NCBI RefSeq assembly: GCF_021864465.1 | Contig: NZ_JAKKUV010000001.1 | Coordinates: 233,385-297,384, forward strand | Direction: 5' to 3' | Length of the DNA stretch: 64,000 nt | Source of the DNA: Hyphobacterium sp. SN044 | GTDB taxonomy: Bacteria; Pseudomonadota; Alphaproteobacteria; Caulobacterales; Maricaulaceae | Shown here: positions 7,757 through 17,166 of the stretch, one piece after another | Position numbering within the stretch: position 1 is the first letter of the stretch | Layout: each line of letters begins with the position of its first letter | Notes under the pieces: model-generated | Seen by the model: only the letters and a program-made list of their open reading frames with translations | Database searches by the model: none | What the model was told of the DNA's origin: nothing | Made by a program: the position numbers and the translations under genes

Positions 7757-9733
7757 CTAGTCTTCGCCGCGCCGGCCCGGCTTGCGCGGGGTAGGTGCTT
7801 CGTCCTCACCCTCTTCCGGGGCCATCGTCGCCAGAAGATCCTTCCAGCGCCAGCCCGGATCGCTCGCCGCGCGTCCGCGTTCGGGGAAGCCGACATGCTC
7901 GCGGCGTTGTCCGCTTTCCTCGCTCGTCTCTGCGTCGGCGGACGGCGCTGCCTCATCGTCTGACGGCGTCTCCTTGGCGTCACGCTTGCGGCGGCTGAGC
8001 GGATCGGGGACTTCGTTCGACGGCAGGTCAAGCGCGCGGCGCCCGCCCGCGACCGACCCCATCTTCAGCATGAAGTCGCTGAGGAGTTCGTAATTCTGGC
8101 GGATCCGCGCCTGGAAGGCCGCGTCGATCTCCTGCGCTTCCTCGGCGGCGGTCAGTGCGGCGGCATTGAGTCCCTCGAGCCCCTGACGCAGCACGTCCAC
8201 CGTCTCGCGGGCACGGGCCCGCGCCGTGTCCGGCAGGCTGGACAGGCGGTCGCCGAGCGCCTCGATCTCGCGCTCGATCGCGGCGCTTTCCTTCTTCGCG
8301 GCTTCGAGTACGGTCTCCATCCGGCGGCGGACAGCATCGGCGGCTTCGTCGGCGGCGAGGGCGGCACGCGCGGTCAGCTTTTCGGCTTCCGCGATCCGCG
8401 CCTGGAAGGTCTCGTCCGACTTGCGTGCAGCATTGAAGGCGGTCTCGTTGACCTGCTCCACGCGCTCGGCGATCAGACGACTCTGCTCCTCGAAGGCCGA
8501 CGCGGCCTCTTCCGAAGCCGTCCGGGCCTTTTCCGCAGCCACTTCGAGCATCTCCAGCGCGTCGCGATGGGAGCGGCCGGCGGAGTCAGTTTCACGGCGC
8601 ACGGTGGAGGCCAGTTCGCGCGCATTCGCGAGGGCCTCGTCGACGGTCTTCTTGAAGCTGTCGGCGCCTTCATGGGCGGCGGCGTTCAGCGCATCCGCGC
8701 CTTCGCGCGCCGTCTTGGCCATCACGTCGAGTTCCGCGCGGTGGAAATCGAGCGCGGCGGCGATCTTTTCCTGCTCCTTGCGCAGCGCCTCGCTCGCTTC
8801 CTTCAGGCGGCCCTGGTGCTTCACATAGGCCGCATCGAGCGTCTCGGTGCGTTCGCGCAGCGAGTCGCGCAATTCGGTCAGACGGTCGCCCTGCGCCGAC
8901 ATCGAGCTGGCGGCACGTTCGGCCTGTTCGGCGACGGCCGTGCCGGCTCCGGCGAGGCGGTCCGCGCCTTCGCGCAGCTTGCGTTCGCTGGCATTCGCCT
9001 GATGCTCGGCGAGTTCAGCGGCCGCGGCCACCATCTTCGACTGGTCGGCGATCGCCGCGGCGATCAGCGCCGCCTTGTCGTCGAGCGAATCCGAGACTTC
9101 CGAAAGGCGCGTGCGTTCGCCGCGCAGGCCTTCCAGCAGGGCTTCGGCGCGTTCGCGCGCGCTGCCGGCGGATTGTTCCAGCGCATCGGCGTGATGCGAG
9201 ATGACCTCTTCCATCGCGGCAAGGCGCGCGAGCGCGCTTTCCAGCGCGGTGTTGATCCGCTCGACCTCGCTGGTGATCGCGCCGGCGAGATGACTGACAT
9301 CGCGGTGCGCGGTCTCCACCGGCGCGGCGAGCCGGCGGACAGCGAGATCGACGCCGCGCGTGCGGTCGGCCATGCGGGCCAGTTCGCTGGCGAGAAAGCC
9401 GGTGATCAGGATGAAGAGCGCGGGCGCGACCGCGAAGACCGACAGGCCGACCAGCTGGGCCGGGGAATAGGTCGCGAAGAAGTCGCCGGTAAAATCGATG
9501 CCGGCATATCCGACAATGTAGGCCGCGGCCCCGCCGAACCAGACCAGCGCGCCGACAATGCCCAGCCAGGCCATCCAGCCTCGCTTCGGCATGGGGACGG
9601 CGGGCGCGCCCTCGGGGGCACCTCCTGGCGCCGCGACGGGCGCGGTGTGGCGCACGGGCGCGCGGCCCGGCGCGGCTTCGTCGAAGTGCTTCAGCGAGTC
9701 GGTTGTTTCGCGTTCGGCCGCTCTGTCCGCCAT
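7757..9733 (-). CDS. large coiled-coil inner-membrane protein, function unknown
   Basis: About 658 aa. After a Pro/Ala-rich cytoplasmic leader there are two membrane helices (around GWMAWLGIVGALVWFGG and LVGLSVFAVAPALFILITGF), then some 450 residues of almost continuous Ala/Glu/Arg heptads predicted to be coiled coil, and a low-complexity acidic C-terminus. A GTG four codons upstream is possible, but the ATG of MADRAAE is preferred. The layout recalls membrane-anchored scaffold proteins of alphaproteobacteria, but no enzymatic motif is visible and I do not assign a function. It converges on the MerR gene 3 bases away. Confidence 0.75.
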   Translation of the reverse strand: MADRAAERETTDSLKHFDEAAPGRAPVRHTAPVAAPGGAPEGAPAVPMPKRGWMAWLGIVGALVWFGGAAAYIVGYAGIDFTGDFFATYSPAQLVGLSVFAVAPALFILITGFLASELARMADRTRGVDLAVRRLAAPVETAHRDVSHLAGAITSEVERINTALESALARLAAMEEVISHHADALEQSAGSARERAEALLEGLRGERTRLSEVSDSLDDKAALIAAAIADQSKMVAAAAELAEHQANASERKLREGADRLAGAGTAVAEQAERAASSMSAQGDRLTELRDSLRERTETLDAAYVKHQGRLKEASEALRKEQEKIAAALDFHRAELDVMAKTAREGADALNAAAHEGADSFKKTVDEALANARELASTVRRETDSAGRSHRDALEMLEVAAEKARTASEEAASAFEEQSRLIAERVEQVNETAFNAARKSDETFQARIAEAEKLTARAALAADEAADAVRRRMETVLEAAKKESAAIEREIEALGDRLSSLPDTARARARETVDVLRQGLEGLNAAALTAAEEAQEIDAAFQARIRQNYELLSDFMLKMGSVAGGRRALDLPSNEVPDPLSRRKRDAKETPSDDEAAPSADAETSEESGQRREHVGFPERGRAASDPGWRWKDLLATMAPEEGEDEAPTPRKPGRRGED

Positions 9734-9837
9734 GCGTCGGTCCACACCATCCTGAAATTCACCCCCCGGGGGCGTGCGTGCGCGCCCGGTCTTTCCATCA
9801 GGATACGGCGAATCGGAGCGGGGATATACCGCCCGGG

Positions 9838-10083
9838 TCAGATTTCGATGAGGAAAACCGGCTCGGCTTCCGGCAGCGCATCTTCCTGGCTCAGACAGGT
9901 CGCCGGGATGTCCGGCGAATAGGCGGCCTGTTCCCAGAGATAGGCTTCGGCATTCTCGACATATTCCACCGTGCGGGTCTCGGCGGGCACGCCGGCACAG
10001 GCATCGACGGTCTCGATGCGCACGCCGAACAGGCCGAGCGCGGCAACAGCAATGATCTCGATCAGGGCAATCAGCCAGCCCAT
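9838..10083 (-). CDS. small single-pass membrane protein, hypothetical
   Basis: 81 aa starting MGWLIALIEIIAVAALGLFGV, one N-terminal membrane helix, then a polar periplasmic-looking tail with two cysteines (DACAG and ATCLSQ) that could form a disulfide. An upstream in-frame start would add a charged 20-residue leader and is less likely. Not recognised as a known family. Confidence 0.55.
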   Translation of the reverse strand: MGWLIALIEIIAVAALGLFGVRIETVDACAGVPAETRTVEYVENAEAYLWEQAAYSPDIPATCLSQEDALPEAEPVFLIEI

Positions 10084-10237
10084 GGCGAATATCCCTCGAT
10101 TACGTCCGGTTGCATTGATGCGCCGGAGCGGGACAGGGCTCAAGTCAATTCCGGGTGAAGGGCGATGAAATCTTCGTAAGCTGCGCTTCCAAGGAATATG
10201 TTTTCGGTTATGCCTTTCGGGGGAACAGGAGGGACAT

Positions 10238-11458
10238 ATGGCTCAACCCAAACTCGACCGCCATTTCAGCATCGACGCCATTCGCGGCGTCGCGGTGCTG
10301 GGCATCTTCATGATGAACATCCAGGGCTTTGCCATGGTGTTCGCGGCCTACGGATATCCGCCTGCGCACATGGATATGACCGGTGCGAACGCTGCCGTCT
10401 GGTTCTTCGGCCACGTCTTCTTCCACATGAAGTTCATCACGATCTTCTCGGCGCTGTTCGGGGCCGGGATCATCCTGATGCTGGGCGAGGACAAGCACGC
10501 GAACATCGGCGTGCATTATCGGCGCATGCTGTGGCTGCTTGCGATCGGCCTTGTGCACGCCTGGGTCTTCTGGTGGGGCGATATCCTCGTCCCCTACGCC
10601 ATTTTCGGCATGCTCGTCGTGTTGGCGCGCCGGATGTCCGCCCGTGGACTGGCAATCTTCGGCGGCATCCTGATCGCGCTGACCGGCCTGATGATGTTCG
10701 CGAATTACTATCTCATGCAGTTCATGCCGCCCGAGTCGCTGCAGGAATGGATGACACCGACGCCCGAAATGGTCGAGGAGACCGTCGCGCTCTATCAATC
10801 CGGCTTCATGGCCAGGCTGCCCGAGAACATGGTCACCGCCATGATCGGCGAGGCGGCGGGTCTGATCATGTTTGGTGGACGGGTTGCCGGCGTCATGATG
10901 CTCGGCATGGCGCTGTTCAAATGGGGCTTTTTGACCCTGCGCTGGAGCTTCATCGCCTATGCCGCTGCCGCGCTCGTCGCGCTGGGCATCGGCATTCCGG
11001 CGAGCTGGTATGCGGCAAGCCATGCACTGGAGACCGGTTTCGCGATCGACACCCTTTGGGTCGGCGAAATGATCAATTACGGGTCCTCGCTGCTGGTCGC
11101 CTTTGGCTATGCTGCGACGGTCATGGCGCTGTGCAAGCTGGGGCCGCTCCTGCGTCTCGTTCTGCATCCCTTCGCGGCCGCGGGCCGGATGGCCTTCACC
11201 AACTATCTCAGCCACACGCTGATCGCGACCTTCATCTTCGTCGGTCCGCCGGGGCTGGGGATGATCGGCGAGGTCGAACGCGTGGGCCAGTTCCAGATCG
11301 TCGTCGCGGTCTGGGTGTTCCAGCTGATCTTCTCGACGCTATGGCTGTCGGTCTTCCGTTTCGGTCCGATGGAATGGGTCTGGCGCTCGCTGACCTACTG
11401 GAAGTTCCAGCCGCTGCGGAAATCGGCCGGTGGCGCGCCGCCACCGACGCCGGCCTAG
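10238..11458 (+). CDS. DUF418 domain membrane protein (YeiB-like)
   Basis: 406 aa polytopic membrane protein. The opening RHFSIDAIRGVAVLGIFMMNI with a following FF-HMKFITIFSALFGAG loop is the signature of the DUF418/heparan-alpha-glucosaminide-acyltransferase-like superfamily (compare YeiB). The C-terminal DUF418 region includes GRMAFTNYLSHT and the final GPMEWVWRSLTYWK. About ten helices. A good ribosome site (aggaggga-type) precedes the ATG. It probably acts in acyl transfer or transport across the inner membrane, but the substrate is unknown. Confidence 0.88.
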   Translation: MAQPKLDRHFSIDAIRGVAVLGIFMMNIQGFAMVFAAYGYPPAHMDMTGANAAVWFFGHVFFHMKFITIFSALFGAGIILMLGEDKHANIGVHYRRMLWLLAIGLVHAWVFWWGDILVPYAIFGMLVVLARRMSARGLAIFGGILIALTGLMMFANYYLMQFMPPESLQEWMTPTPEMVEETVALYQSGFMARLPENMVTAMIGEAAGLIMFGGRVAGVMMLGMALFKWGFLTLRWSFIAYAAAALVALGIGIPASWYAASHALETGFAIDTLWVGEMINYGSSLLVAFGYAATVMALCKLGPLLRLVLHPFAAAGRMAFTNYLSHTLIATFIFVGPPGLGMIGEVERVGQFQIVVAVWVFQLIFSTLWLSVFRFGPMEWVWRSLTYWKFQPLRKSAGGAPPPTPA

Positions 11459-11491
11459 ACCCAAAAAGGCTAACGCTGCAGGAGGGCGGGC

Positions 11492-12148
11492 CTAGTGCCC
11501 GTCCTCCGGCGCGTCGGGCTGAGCTTCGGGGGCCGCAGCCATGAAGGCCGGGTGCGCGCGAGCTGCTTCGTCGGCCTTCGCCAGAGCCGGAAAAGCTTCC
11601 ATGTCCACGCCGAAGCGGCGGGCATTGTAGAGCTGTGGCACGAGATAGATGTCCGCCAGCGTCGGCGTTGAACCCCACAGATAGGGGCCGCCCCTGTCAT
11701 CGGCCTGCGCCATGGATTCAAGCGCCGTCAGGCCGCGCGTGATCCAGTGCCGCGCCCAGGCCTGAACGCCTTCGGCGTCCTTTCCGTACTCATTCTTCAC
11801 GTGCTGCAGCACCGACAAATTCTGGATCGGGTGAATGTCGCAGCCGACCACGGCCGCATAGGCCCGGACCCGGGCCCGTTCGCGCGGATCGGACGGCAGC
11901 AGAGCCGGGTCCGGCCAGGTCTCCTCGATCCATTCGAGGATCGCCGGCGACTGGATCAGCACGCCCTGATCGTCGGCCAGCGCCGGGACGAAGCCCTGGG
12001 GATGGATGTCGCGGTGTTCGGGGCGGCGTTGCTCGCCTTCCTTCAGATCGACCGGCTTCTGGTCGTAGGCGACGCCCTTCAGATTGAGCGCAATGCGCAG
12101 GCGGTAGCTCGCGCTCGACCGCCAGTATCCGTAAAGCGTCAGGCTCAT
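11492..12148 (-). CDS. maiA: maleylacetoacetate isomerase (zeta-class GST)
   Basis: 218 aa. The glutathione-binding motif SSASYRLRIALN near residue 10, then FVPALADDQG with the cis-Pro and SPAILEWIEETWP, are diagnostic of zeta-class GST/maleylacetoacetate isomerase. It converts maleylacetoacetate to fumarylacetoacetate in tyrosine breakdown. The ATG overlaps the stop of the upstream FAH-family gene (ATGA), and hppD lies on the other side of the divergent promoter. Homogentisate dioxygenase is not in the window. Confidence 0.93.
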   Translation of the reverse strand: MSLTLYGYWRSSASYRLRIALNLKGVAYDQKPVDLKEGEQRRPEHRDIHPQGFVPALADDQGVLIQSPAILEWIEETWPDPALLPSDPRERARVRAYAAVVGCDIHPIQNLSVLQHVKNEYGKDAEGVQAWARHWITRGLTALESMAQADDRGGPYLWGSTPTLADIYLVPQLYNARRFGVDMEAFPALAKADEAARAHPAFMAAAPEAQPDAPEDGH

Positions 12149-12834
12149 CGTGTCCGCTCCGTAACCGTGAAGGCCAGTTCCGGCAGATCGGCCGCGCGGG
12201 CCTCCACCCGGTCTCCCGGATGAAGCGCGGCGACCCCGGCCGGGGTTCCGGTGAAAACGAGATCGCCCGGCTGCAGCGTGAACAGGGTCGAGAGCTCGGC
12301 CAGAAGTTCGGCATAGCCGCGCGTCATGTCCTTCAGGTCTGCCGATTGCCGCGCTTCGCCATTGACCGACAACGTGATCTTGCCTTCTGACGGGGGCATG
12401 CCCGGACGGATCGTGCCGATCGGCGCGGAGGCGTCGAACGCCTTGGCCGCTTCCCACGGCCCCCCTGCCTTCTTGGCCGCTGCCTGGATGTCGCGCCGGG
12501 TGAGGTCGACCCCGACCGCAGCGCCATAGATCAGGCTCTGCGCTTCGGACACCGGCACATTCGCGCCGCCCGACTTCAGCGCCAGCACCAGCTCCACCTC
12601 GTGGTGAAGATCCTGCGTCAGCGCCGGGTAGGGCACGTCATTGCCGCGCAAAACCAGCGCCGTTGCGGGCTTCATGAAGAAAACCGGCTGCAACCGGTCC
12701 GGATCGCCGCCCATCTCCTTCACATGGTCTGAATAATTCCGTCCGACGCAGAAGACCCGGCCGGCGGGAAAGCCGTCCTGGATGTTTTCCACGGGCAGAA
12801 GACGAAGCGGGGGCGGGGTGAAGATCGGTTCCAT
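12145..12834 (-). CDS. fumarylacetoacetate hydrolase family protein
   Basis: 229 aa, the short FAH-fold type. It has RVFCVGRNYSDHVKEMG near the N-terminus, the metal-binding E-x-E within HHEVELVLAL, and the GDLVFTGTPAGVAALHPGD segment with the catalytic-loop glycine. These match fumarylpyruvate/fumarylacetoacetate hydrolases. Coupled to the isomerase downstream, it most likely performs the terminal cleavage of tyrosine catabolism, although short FAH proteins also act on gentisate products. Confidence 0.9.
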   Translation of the reverse strand: MEPIFTPPPLRLLPVENIQDGFPAGRVFCVGRNYSDHVKEMGGDPDRLQPVFFMKPATALVLRGNDVPYPALTQDLHHEVELVLALKSGGANVPVSEAQSLIYGAAVGVDLTRRDIQAAAKKAGGPWEAAKAFDASAPIGTIRPGMPPSEGKITLSVNGEARQSADLKDMTRGYAELLAELSTLFTLQPGDLVFTGTPAGVAALHPGDRVEARAADLPELAFTVTERTR

Positions 12835-12880
12835 GATGCTGGCCTAGCGCGGTGAGGGGGCTGACGTCGAGCGGACAATT

Positions 12881-12898
12881 TAGTTGCAAATGATACTA
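12881..12898. promoter_or_regulatory. putative MarR-type operator between FAH and hppD
   Basis: AT-rich patch in an otherwise GC-rich divergent region, TAGTTGCAAATGATACTA, with outer inverted halves TAGT/ACTA and an inner TTGC-like half site. Two MarR regulators lie at the end of the hppD operon, and this is the only obvious operator candidate between the two tyrosine-catabolic transcripts. The dyad is imperfect, so confidence is low. Confidence 0.35.
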
Positions 12899-12989
12899 TT
12901 TTCCGGCATGACCGGGCTCAAGCCCGCCCCACGCAGAGCGTGACCCGGTTCGACCGGCGCGGCGGCCATCAGCAAAATGGGAGCGCGAC

Positions 12990-14051
12990 ATGCCGCAGAC
13001 CTTCGAAAACCCGCTTGGCACCGACGGCTTCGAGTTTGTCGAGTTTACCGGACCCGATCCGAAAGCCCTCGAAACCCTGTTCCGCCAGCTCGGATTCGCC
13101 TGCGTCGCGAAGCACAAGACGAAGGACATCCTCCGCTTCAAGCAGGGCGATATCAACCTCCTGCTGAACCGCGAAAAGGGCGGCCAGGCCGAAGAATTCG
13201 GCAAGCTGCACGGCCCGTCGGCGAACGCCATGGCCTTCCGGGTGAAGGATGCGAAATTCGCCTACGAAGAAGCCCTGAAGAAGGGCGGCGAGCCCTTCGG
13301 TGAGGGCATCTGGTCCGATCCGGAACACATCCCGGCGATCAAGGGGATTGGCGGCTCGGTCCTCTATTTCGTCGACAAGTATGGCGAAGAGTCGATCTAC
13401 GAGAACGACTTCGAACCGACCGGCGAGACCGACGAGGGCGGCGTCGGCCTGCAGATCCTCGACCACCTGACCCACAATGTCGACAAGGGCCAGATGGCGG
13501 TCTGGGCGAAGTTCTACGAGGACATCTTCAACTTCCGCGAGATCCGCTATTTCGACATCAAGGGCAAGCACACCGGCCTGTTCTCGAAGGCCATGACCGG
13601 CCCGTGCGGCAAGCTGCGCATCCCCTTGAACGAGAGCCAGGACGACACCTCGCAGATCGCGGAATTCCTCAAGGAATACAACGGCGAGGGCATCCAGCAC
13701 ATCGCCCTGACCACGCCGGACATCTACAAGACGGTCGACAAGCTGCGCGAGAACGGCATCGTCTTCCAGGACACGCCGGAGACCTATTACGAGCTGATCG
13801 ACGCGCGCGTGCCGAACCATGGCGAACCGGTCGACGAGCTGAAGAAGCGCCGCATCCTGGTCGATGGCGATCCGGAGAACGGTCAGGGCCTGCTGTTGCA
13901 GATCTTCACCGTCACCGTGATCGGCCCGGTCTTCTTCGAGATCATTCAGCGCAAGGGCAATGAAGGCTTCGGCGAGGGCAATTTCAAAGCCCTGTTCGAA
14001 TCCATCGAGCTCGACCAGATCCGCCGCGGCGTTCTGGCGGAAACCGAATAG
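12990..14051 (+). CDS. hppD: 4-hydroxyphenylpyruvate dioxygenase
   Basis: 353 aa, normal length. Two vicinal-oxygen-chelate modules. The Fe(II) ligands are visible: His in LDHLTHNV, His in IQHIALTT and Glu in VFFEIIQRKG. The C-terminal helix segment NEGFGEGNFKALFESIE is near-invariant in bacterial HPPD. It converts 4-hydroxyphenylpyruvate to homogentisate. It is first gene of an hppD-marR-marR operon and divergent from FAH/maiA. Confidence 0.97.
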   Translation: MPQTFENPLGTDGFEFVEFTGPDPKALETLFRQLGFACVAKHKTKDILRFKQGDINLLLNREKGGQAEEFGKLHGPSANAMAFRVKDAKFAYEEALKKGGEPFGEGIWSDPEHIPAIKGIGGSVLYFVDKYGEESIYENDFEPTGETDEGGVGLQILDHLTHNVDKGQMAVWAKFYEDIFNFREIRYFDIKGKHTGLFSKAMTGPCGKLRIPLNESQDDTSQIAEFLKEYNGEGIQHIALTTPDIYKTVDKLRENGIVFQDTPETYYELIDARVPNHGEPVDELKKRRILVDGDPENGQGLLLQIFTVTVIGPVFFEIIQRKGNEGFGEGNFKALFESIELDQIRRGVLAETE

Positions 14052-14056
14052 GGCCA

Positions 14057-14566
14057 ATGGCCTCGAAGCGGGGGACACCGCAGGGCGGGGCCGGCGCGCA
14101 TGACGCGCCGGCCCTCGACCTGGCAGATTACCTGCCCTACCGGTTGTCGGTCGCCTCCAACCGGACCAGCGCGCTCGTCTCGCGCTCCTATCAGGACCGG
14201 TTCGACGTCACGCTGTGGGAATGGCGCATTCTCGCCGTGCTCGGCAATGTCGAGCCGAAAACCGCCCAGGAACTGGTCGAAGCCACAGCGATGGACAAGG
14301 TGACCGTCTCCCGCGCCGTGCGCGGGCTCGACGAGAAAGGCTTCGTCTCGCGTACGCGGCACAAGACCGACGGCCGCTCCACCCATATCCGCCTGACCGA
14401 AAAGGGCCGGGAGATCTACGAAACGGTTGCCCCGGTCGCCCTGACCTTCGAGCAGATCCTGCTTGAGGACATGACGCCGGATGAAATCGAGACGCTGAAA
14501 TCCCTGCTGATCCGGATTCAGGCCCGCGCCGAATCCCTGCTCGCCGAGGGCGGCAAGCAGCCGTGA
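14057..14566 (+). CDS. MarR-family regulator (HmgR-like)
   Basis: 169 aa. It has the MarR winged helix: WEWRILAVLGNVEPKTAQELVEAT, recognition helix KVTVSRAVRGLDEKGFV and the wing RTRHKTDGRSTHIRLTEKG. It starts 5 bases after hppD and probably controls tyrosine or homogentisate genes in response to a pathway intermediate. It overlaps the next regulator gene by 4 bases. Confidence 0.88.
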   Translation: MASKRGTPQGGAGAHDAPALDLADYLPYRLSVASNRTSALVSRSYQDRFDVTLWEWRILAVLGNVEPKTAQELVEATAMDKVTVSRAVRGLDEKGFVSRTRHKTDGRSTHIRLTEKGREIYETVAPVALTFEQILLEDMTPDEIETLKSLLIRIQARAESLLAEGGKQP

Positions 14567-15048
14567 AGGACGATCCGGCGTATCTCGCGCTCCACATGAC
14601 GCGGTTGCGCGACAGGCTTGCCGAGGCCGGTGCCGAATACCTCAAGCAACGCGGCATCGCCTGGCCGGTCTATATGAATTCGACCGTCGCCAGTATTGGC
14701 CGCTCCGGCGCCACGACCGGCTCCCGGATCGCCAATGAGACGAGCCTTTCGCCCCAACTGGTCGGGCAATATCTGACGCATCTCGAAAAGCTTGGCGTGG
14801 TCGAATTCGGAACCGATCCGGACGATCGCCGTCGGAAAATCGTCCGACTGACCCCGGCCGGCCTGAAGCAGTTCGGGCACCTTCAGTCGCTGGAGCGGGT
14901 CAGCCTGCCGGCGTTCGAGGAGATTTACGCCGAGACCGGGCACGACCTCTATAAGGCGATCATGGCCTTCGAGCGCGCCCTTGACCGGGAAGACGCGCTT
15001 GCCCGCTATGCGCGTGCCGCCTCACGGGACCGTGATTCAAAAAAGTAA
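14563..15048 (+). CDS. second MarR-like winged-helix protein
   Basis: 161 aa, GTG start inside the stop of the preceding MarR gene (GTGA). It has a divergent winged helix: SIGRSGATTGSRIANETSLSPQLVGQYLTHLEKLGVVEFGTDPDDRRRKIVRLT, with the wing DDRRRK typical of MarR. The helical N-terminus (YLALHMTRLRDRLAEAGAEYLKQRGI) resembles the dimerisation arm of MarR proteins annotated as possible heterodimer partners. Two overlapping MarR genes suggest a heterodimer or separate control of two branches. Confidence 0.78.
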   Translation: MKDDPAYLALHMTRLRDRLAEAGAEYLKQRGIAWPVYMNSTVASIGRSGATTGSRIANETSLSPQLVGQYLTHLEKLGVVEFGTDPDDRRRKIVRLTPAGLKQFGHLQSLERVSLPAFEEIYAETGHDLYKAIMAFERALDREDALARYARAASRDRDSKK

Positions 15049-15090
15049 AAAGTTTTAGTATATAGCGACCTTCCCAAACCGGAGGACGCC

Positions 15091-16635
15091 ATGATCACGC
15101 TCGCATTCGCTGCCACCCTGCTCTTTCAGTCTCCCGATCCGGCACGGTGCGTCCCGGGTGAATGGCAAATCGAGAATATCGATGTGGACGCAAGCGGGCA
15201 GGGTACGGCGACGCCGGCAGAGTTGCAGCGCTACTGTCTCGCGGAGGGCCGTGTTGTCATGGAGGAGTTTCGCGCCTTCTCACCGGCCGGTGACATCATC
15301 GCCCGCGGCGCGAGCTTTGTCGTCGCATCCAGCGAGGGTGTCACATCGCAGACCCTCTGGGTCATGACCGGTGACGAGGGCTTCACATATCTGCGCGGCG
15401 TTCGGCACGGGACAACGGAGACCCAGTTCGGTGGCGGTTACGACCTCACCGGCGAGTTTCTCGAACGTTCGACGACAATTCCGGTGCCCGGCACCAGCGG
15501 AGATGAATTCACAATGGACCGGTCCTATGATGGCGGACGGTCCTGGATCGCTCCCTACAACGTCATACGCCGCTCGCCCGCAGGCGCCCCCACGCCTCCC
15601 TTGCCGGCTGAGTTCGCTCCGGTGCTTGGCGAGAACATTGAACGCTTCGCCACCGACGCGGGCTATCTCCCGATTCTCGACGGGCATGCCGGACTGCGCA
15701 TTGAGGAAACCCGCGGGGAGATCTCCGGGCTTCACTTTGCCGCGGTCTATCCCGCACCGTCGCGATTGCGCGAACTCCGCTGGGACTTGCGAAACGGCTA
15801 TGTCTCCACGACCGAACACCTGACAACGGACCCTCGAAACGAGTGGGCGGTCTTTACCAGCGAACGCACGGGCAATGGCGACGTCTACGCGATCAATCTG
15901 TCTTCGCGAGAGACGATCAGCATCGCGACCGGCCCCCATCCTCAGGGCTCGGTCCGCGCGGATGTCGCGGGTGGTCGTATCGTCATTCAGGAAGTCGACG
16001 GCGAAAACGCAGTCCTTATGACAGGCGACCAGCCGATCGCGGCGTCGCCCAATGCTGATGTCGCTCCGGACTGGTCACCGGCCGGCAACTGGATCGTATG
16101 GTCCGCGACCCAAGAAGACGGACGCGAAACGCTGGTCCTTTCGCCGACAGACTTCTCGCGCACGATTCCGATCGTGTCGACGGGCCGGAACCGCTACCCC
16201 GTCTGGTCGCCGCGCGGGGGGCGGATTGCCTTCGCCCGGCAGACCGACGCCGGTTGGGGGATATTTGTTCTGGATCTGCGCAGCCCACAGCCGGATTTCG
16301 AACAGCTCACGAGCGATTTTGTTCAAGCGGGTCACCCGGCATGGTCACCTGACGGCGGCCGCATTGCCTTTGACGCGACGATCGATGGCGACACCGAGAT
16401 CGTCATTGCGGACAGCGATACAGGTCGTATCCGGCAGGTGATCCGACGTGAGGGGATTGATCTTGCCCCCGCCTGGACGGCGGATGGTGCGTCGGTTGTC
16501 TTCAACGGAATGATCGAGGGCGATATCGAACTGTTTCGGGCCGATGTGGAAACGGGTTCGGTCGAACGCTTGACACGTTCGCTGGGTTTCGACGGCGGAG
16601 CGGTGGTCGTCTCCGGCTCGCTGATCGGCCGCTAG
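15091..16635 (+). CDS. secreted TolB-like PD40 beta-propeller protein
   Basis: 514 aa. A short N-terminal hydrophobic segment (MITLAFAATLLFQS) may be a signal peptide. The N-terminal 200 residues match no family I recognise. From about residue 240 there are repeated blades of PD40/TolB type: APDWSPAGNWIVWSA, YPVWSPRGGRIAFAR, HPAWSPDGGRIAFDA and APAWTADGASVVFNG. A likely periplasmic or surface binding protein. A good site ggagg precedes the ATG by 7 bases; the short upstream region is AT-rich. No enzyme motif was seen. Confidence 0.78.
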   Translation: MITLAFAATLLFQSPDPARCVPGEWQIENIDVDASGQGTATPAELQRYCLAEGRVVMEEFRAFSPAGDIIARGASFVVASSEGVTSQTLWVMTGDEGFTYLRGVRHGTTETQFGGGYDLTGEFLERSTTIPVPGTSGDEFTMDRSYDGGRSWIAPYNVIRRSPAGAPTPPLPAEFAPVLGENIERFATDAGYLPILDGHAGLRIEETRGEISGLHFAAVYPAPSRLRELRWDLRNGYVSTTEHLTTDPRNEWAVFTSERTGNGDVYAINLSSRETISIATGPHPQGSVRADVAGGRIVIQEVDGENAVLMTGDQPIAASPNADVAPDWSPAGNWIVWSATQEDGRETLVLSPTDFSRTIPIVSTGRNRYPVWSPRGGRIAFARQTDAGWGIFVLDLRSPQPDFEQLTSDFVQAGHPAWSPDGGRIAFDATIDGDTEIVIADSDTGRIRQVIRREGIDLAPAWTADGASVVFNGMIEGDIELFRADVETGSVERLTRSLGFDGGAVVVSGSLIGR

Positions 16636-16678
16636 GTTGATGCCCTGCTCGCCGGGGGCGAGAGCAGGCGATAGACGA

Positions 16679-17134
16679 TCAGGCCTGCGCCAGCATCATC
16701 GACAGCCATTCCGCGCGCAGCGCGGGGCGCGATGAATTCTCGATCTCGATCTTCACGTCGAAGGTCAGCAGGAACTGGCCGGGTTTGCGCTCCTCGAACG
16801 AGTCCAGCTTAAAGGCGGCGCGGATGCGCGAACCCACCGGCACGGGTGAAGCGAAACGCAGCGAGTTGAGGCCGTAATTCACGCCCACCGTGTTCGACGG
16901 GAAGGGCGGCAGCGCCTCGGCCGCGAAATGCGAAAGCAATGACAGGCTCAGGAAGCCGTGCGCGATCGTTCCCGGAAAATGCGTTTCCTTCTTCGTCCGC
17001 TCGGCATCGAGATGGATGAAGTTGTGGTCGTTCGTGATGTCCGCAAACGCATTGACCCGGTCCTGTTCGATCAGGAGCCAGTCGGAAGTGAAGGTCTCGC
17101 CGACCTTAGCGCGATAATCCGAGATATCCGTCAT
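16679..17134 (-). CDS. MaoC-like (R)-specific enoyl-CoA hydratase
   Basis: About 151 aa hot-dog fold protein. The hydratase-2 motif is present: FADITNDHNFIHLD (catalytic Asp and His) followed by HFPGTIAHGFLSLSLL. It probably hydrates trans-enoyl-CoA to (R)-3-hydroxyacyl-CoA or acts in fatty-acid remodelling. A TTG overlapping the ilvE stop could add 12 residues; the ATG beginning MTDISDY matches the family start better. It is downstream of ilvE in the same orientation. Confidence 0.9.
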   Translation of the reverse strand: MTDISDYRAKVGETFTSDWLLIEQDRVNAFADITNDHNFIHLDAERTKKETHFPGTIAHGFLSLSLLSHFAAEALPPFPSNTVGVNYGLNSLRFASPVPVGSRIRAAFKLDSFEERKPGQFLLTFDVKIEIENSSRPALRAEWLSMMLAQA

Positions 17135-17166
17135 TTCTAATACCTGCGCCGCTTTGTTGCGCTGCG

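Noticed and set aside
8567-9922. 451-aa frame antisense to the coiled-coil protein
   Set aside because: Mirror of the repetitive Ala/Glu heptads.
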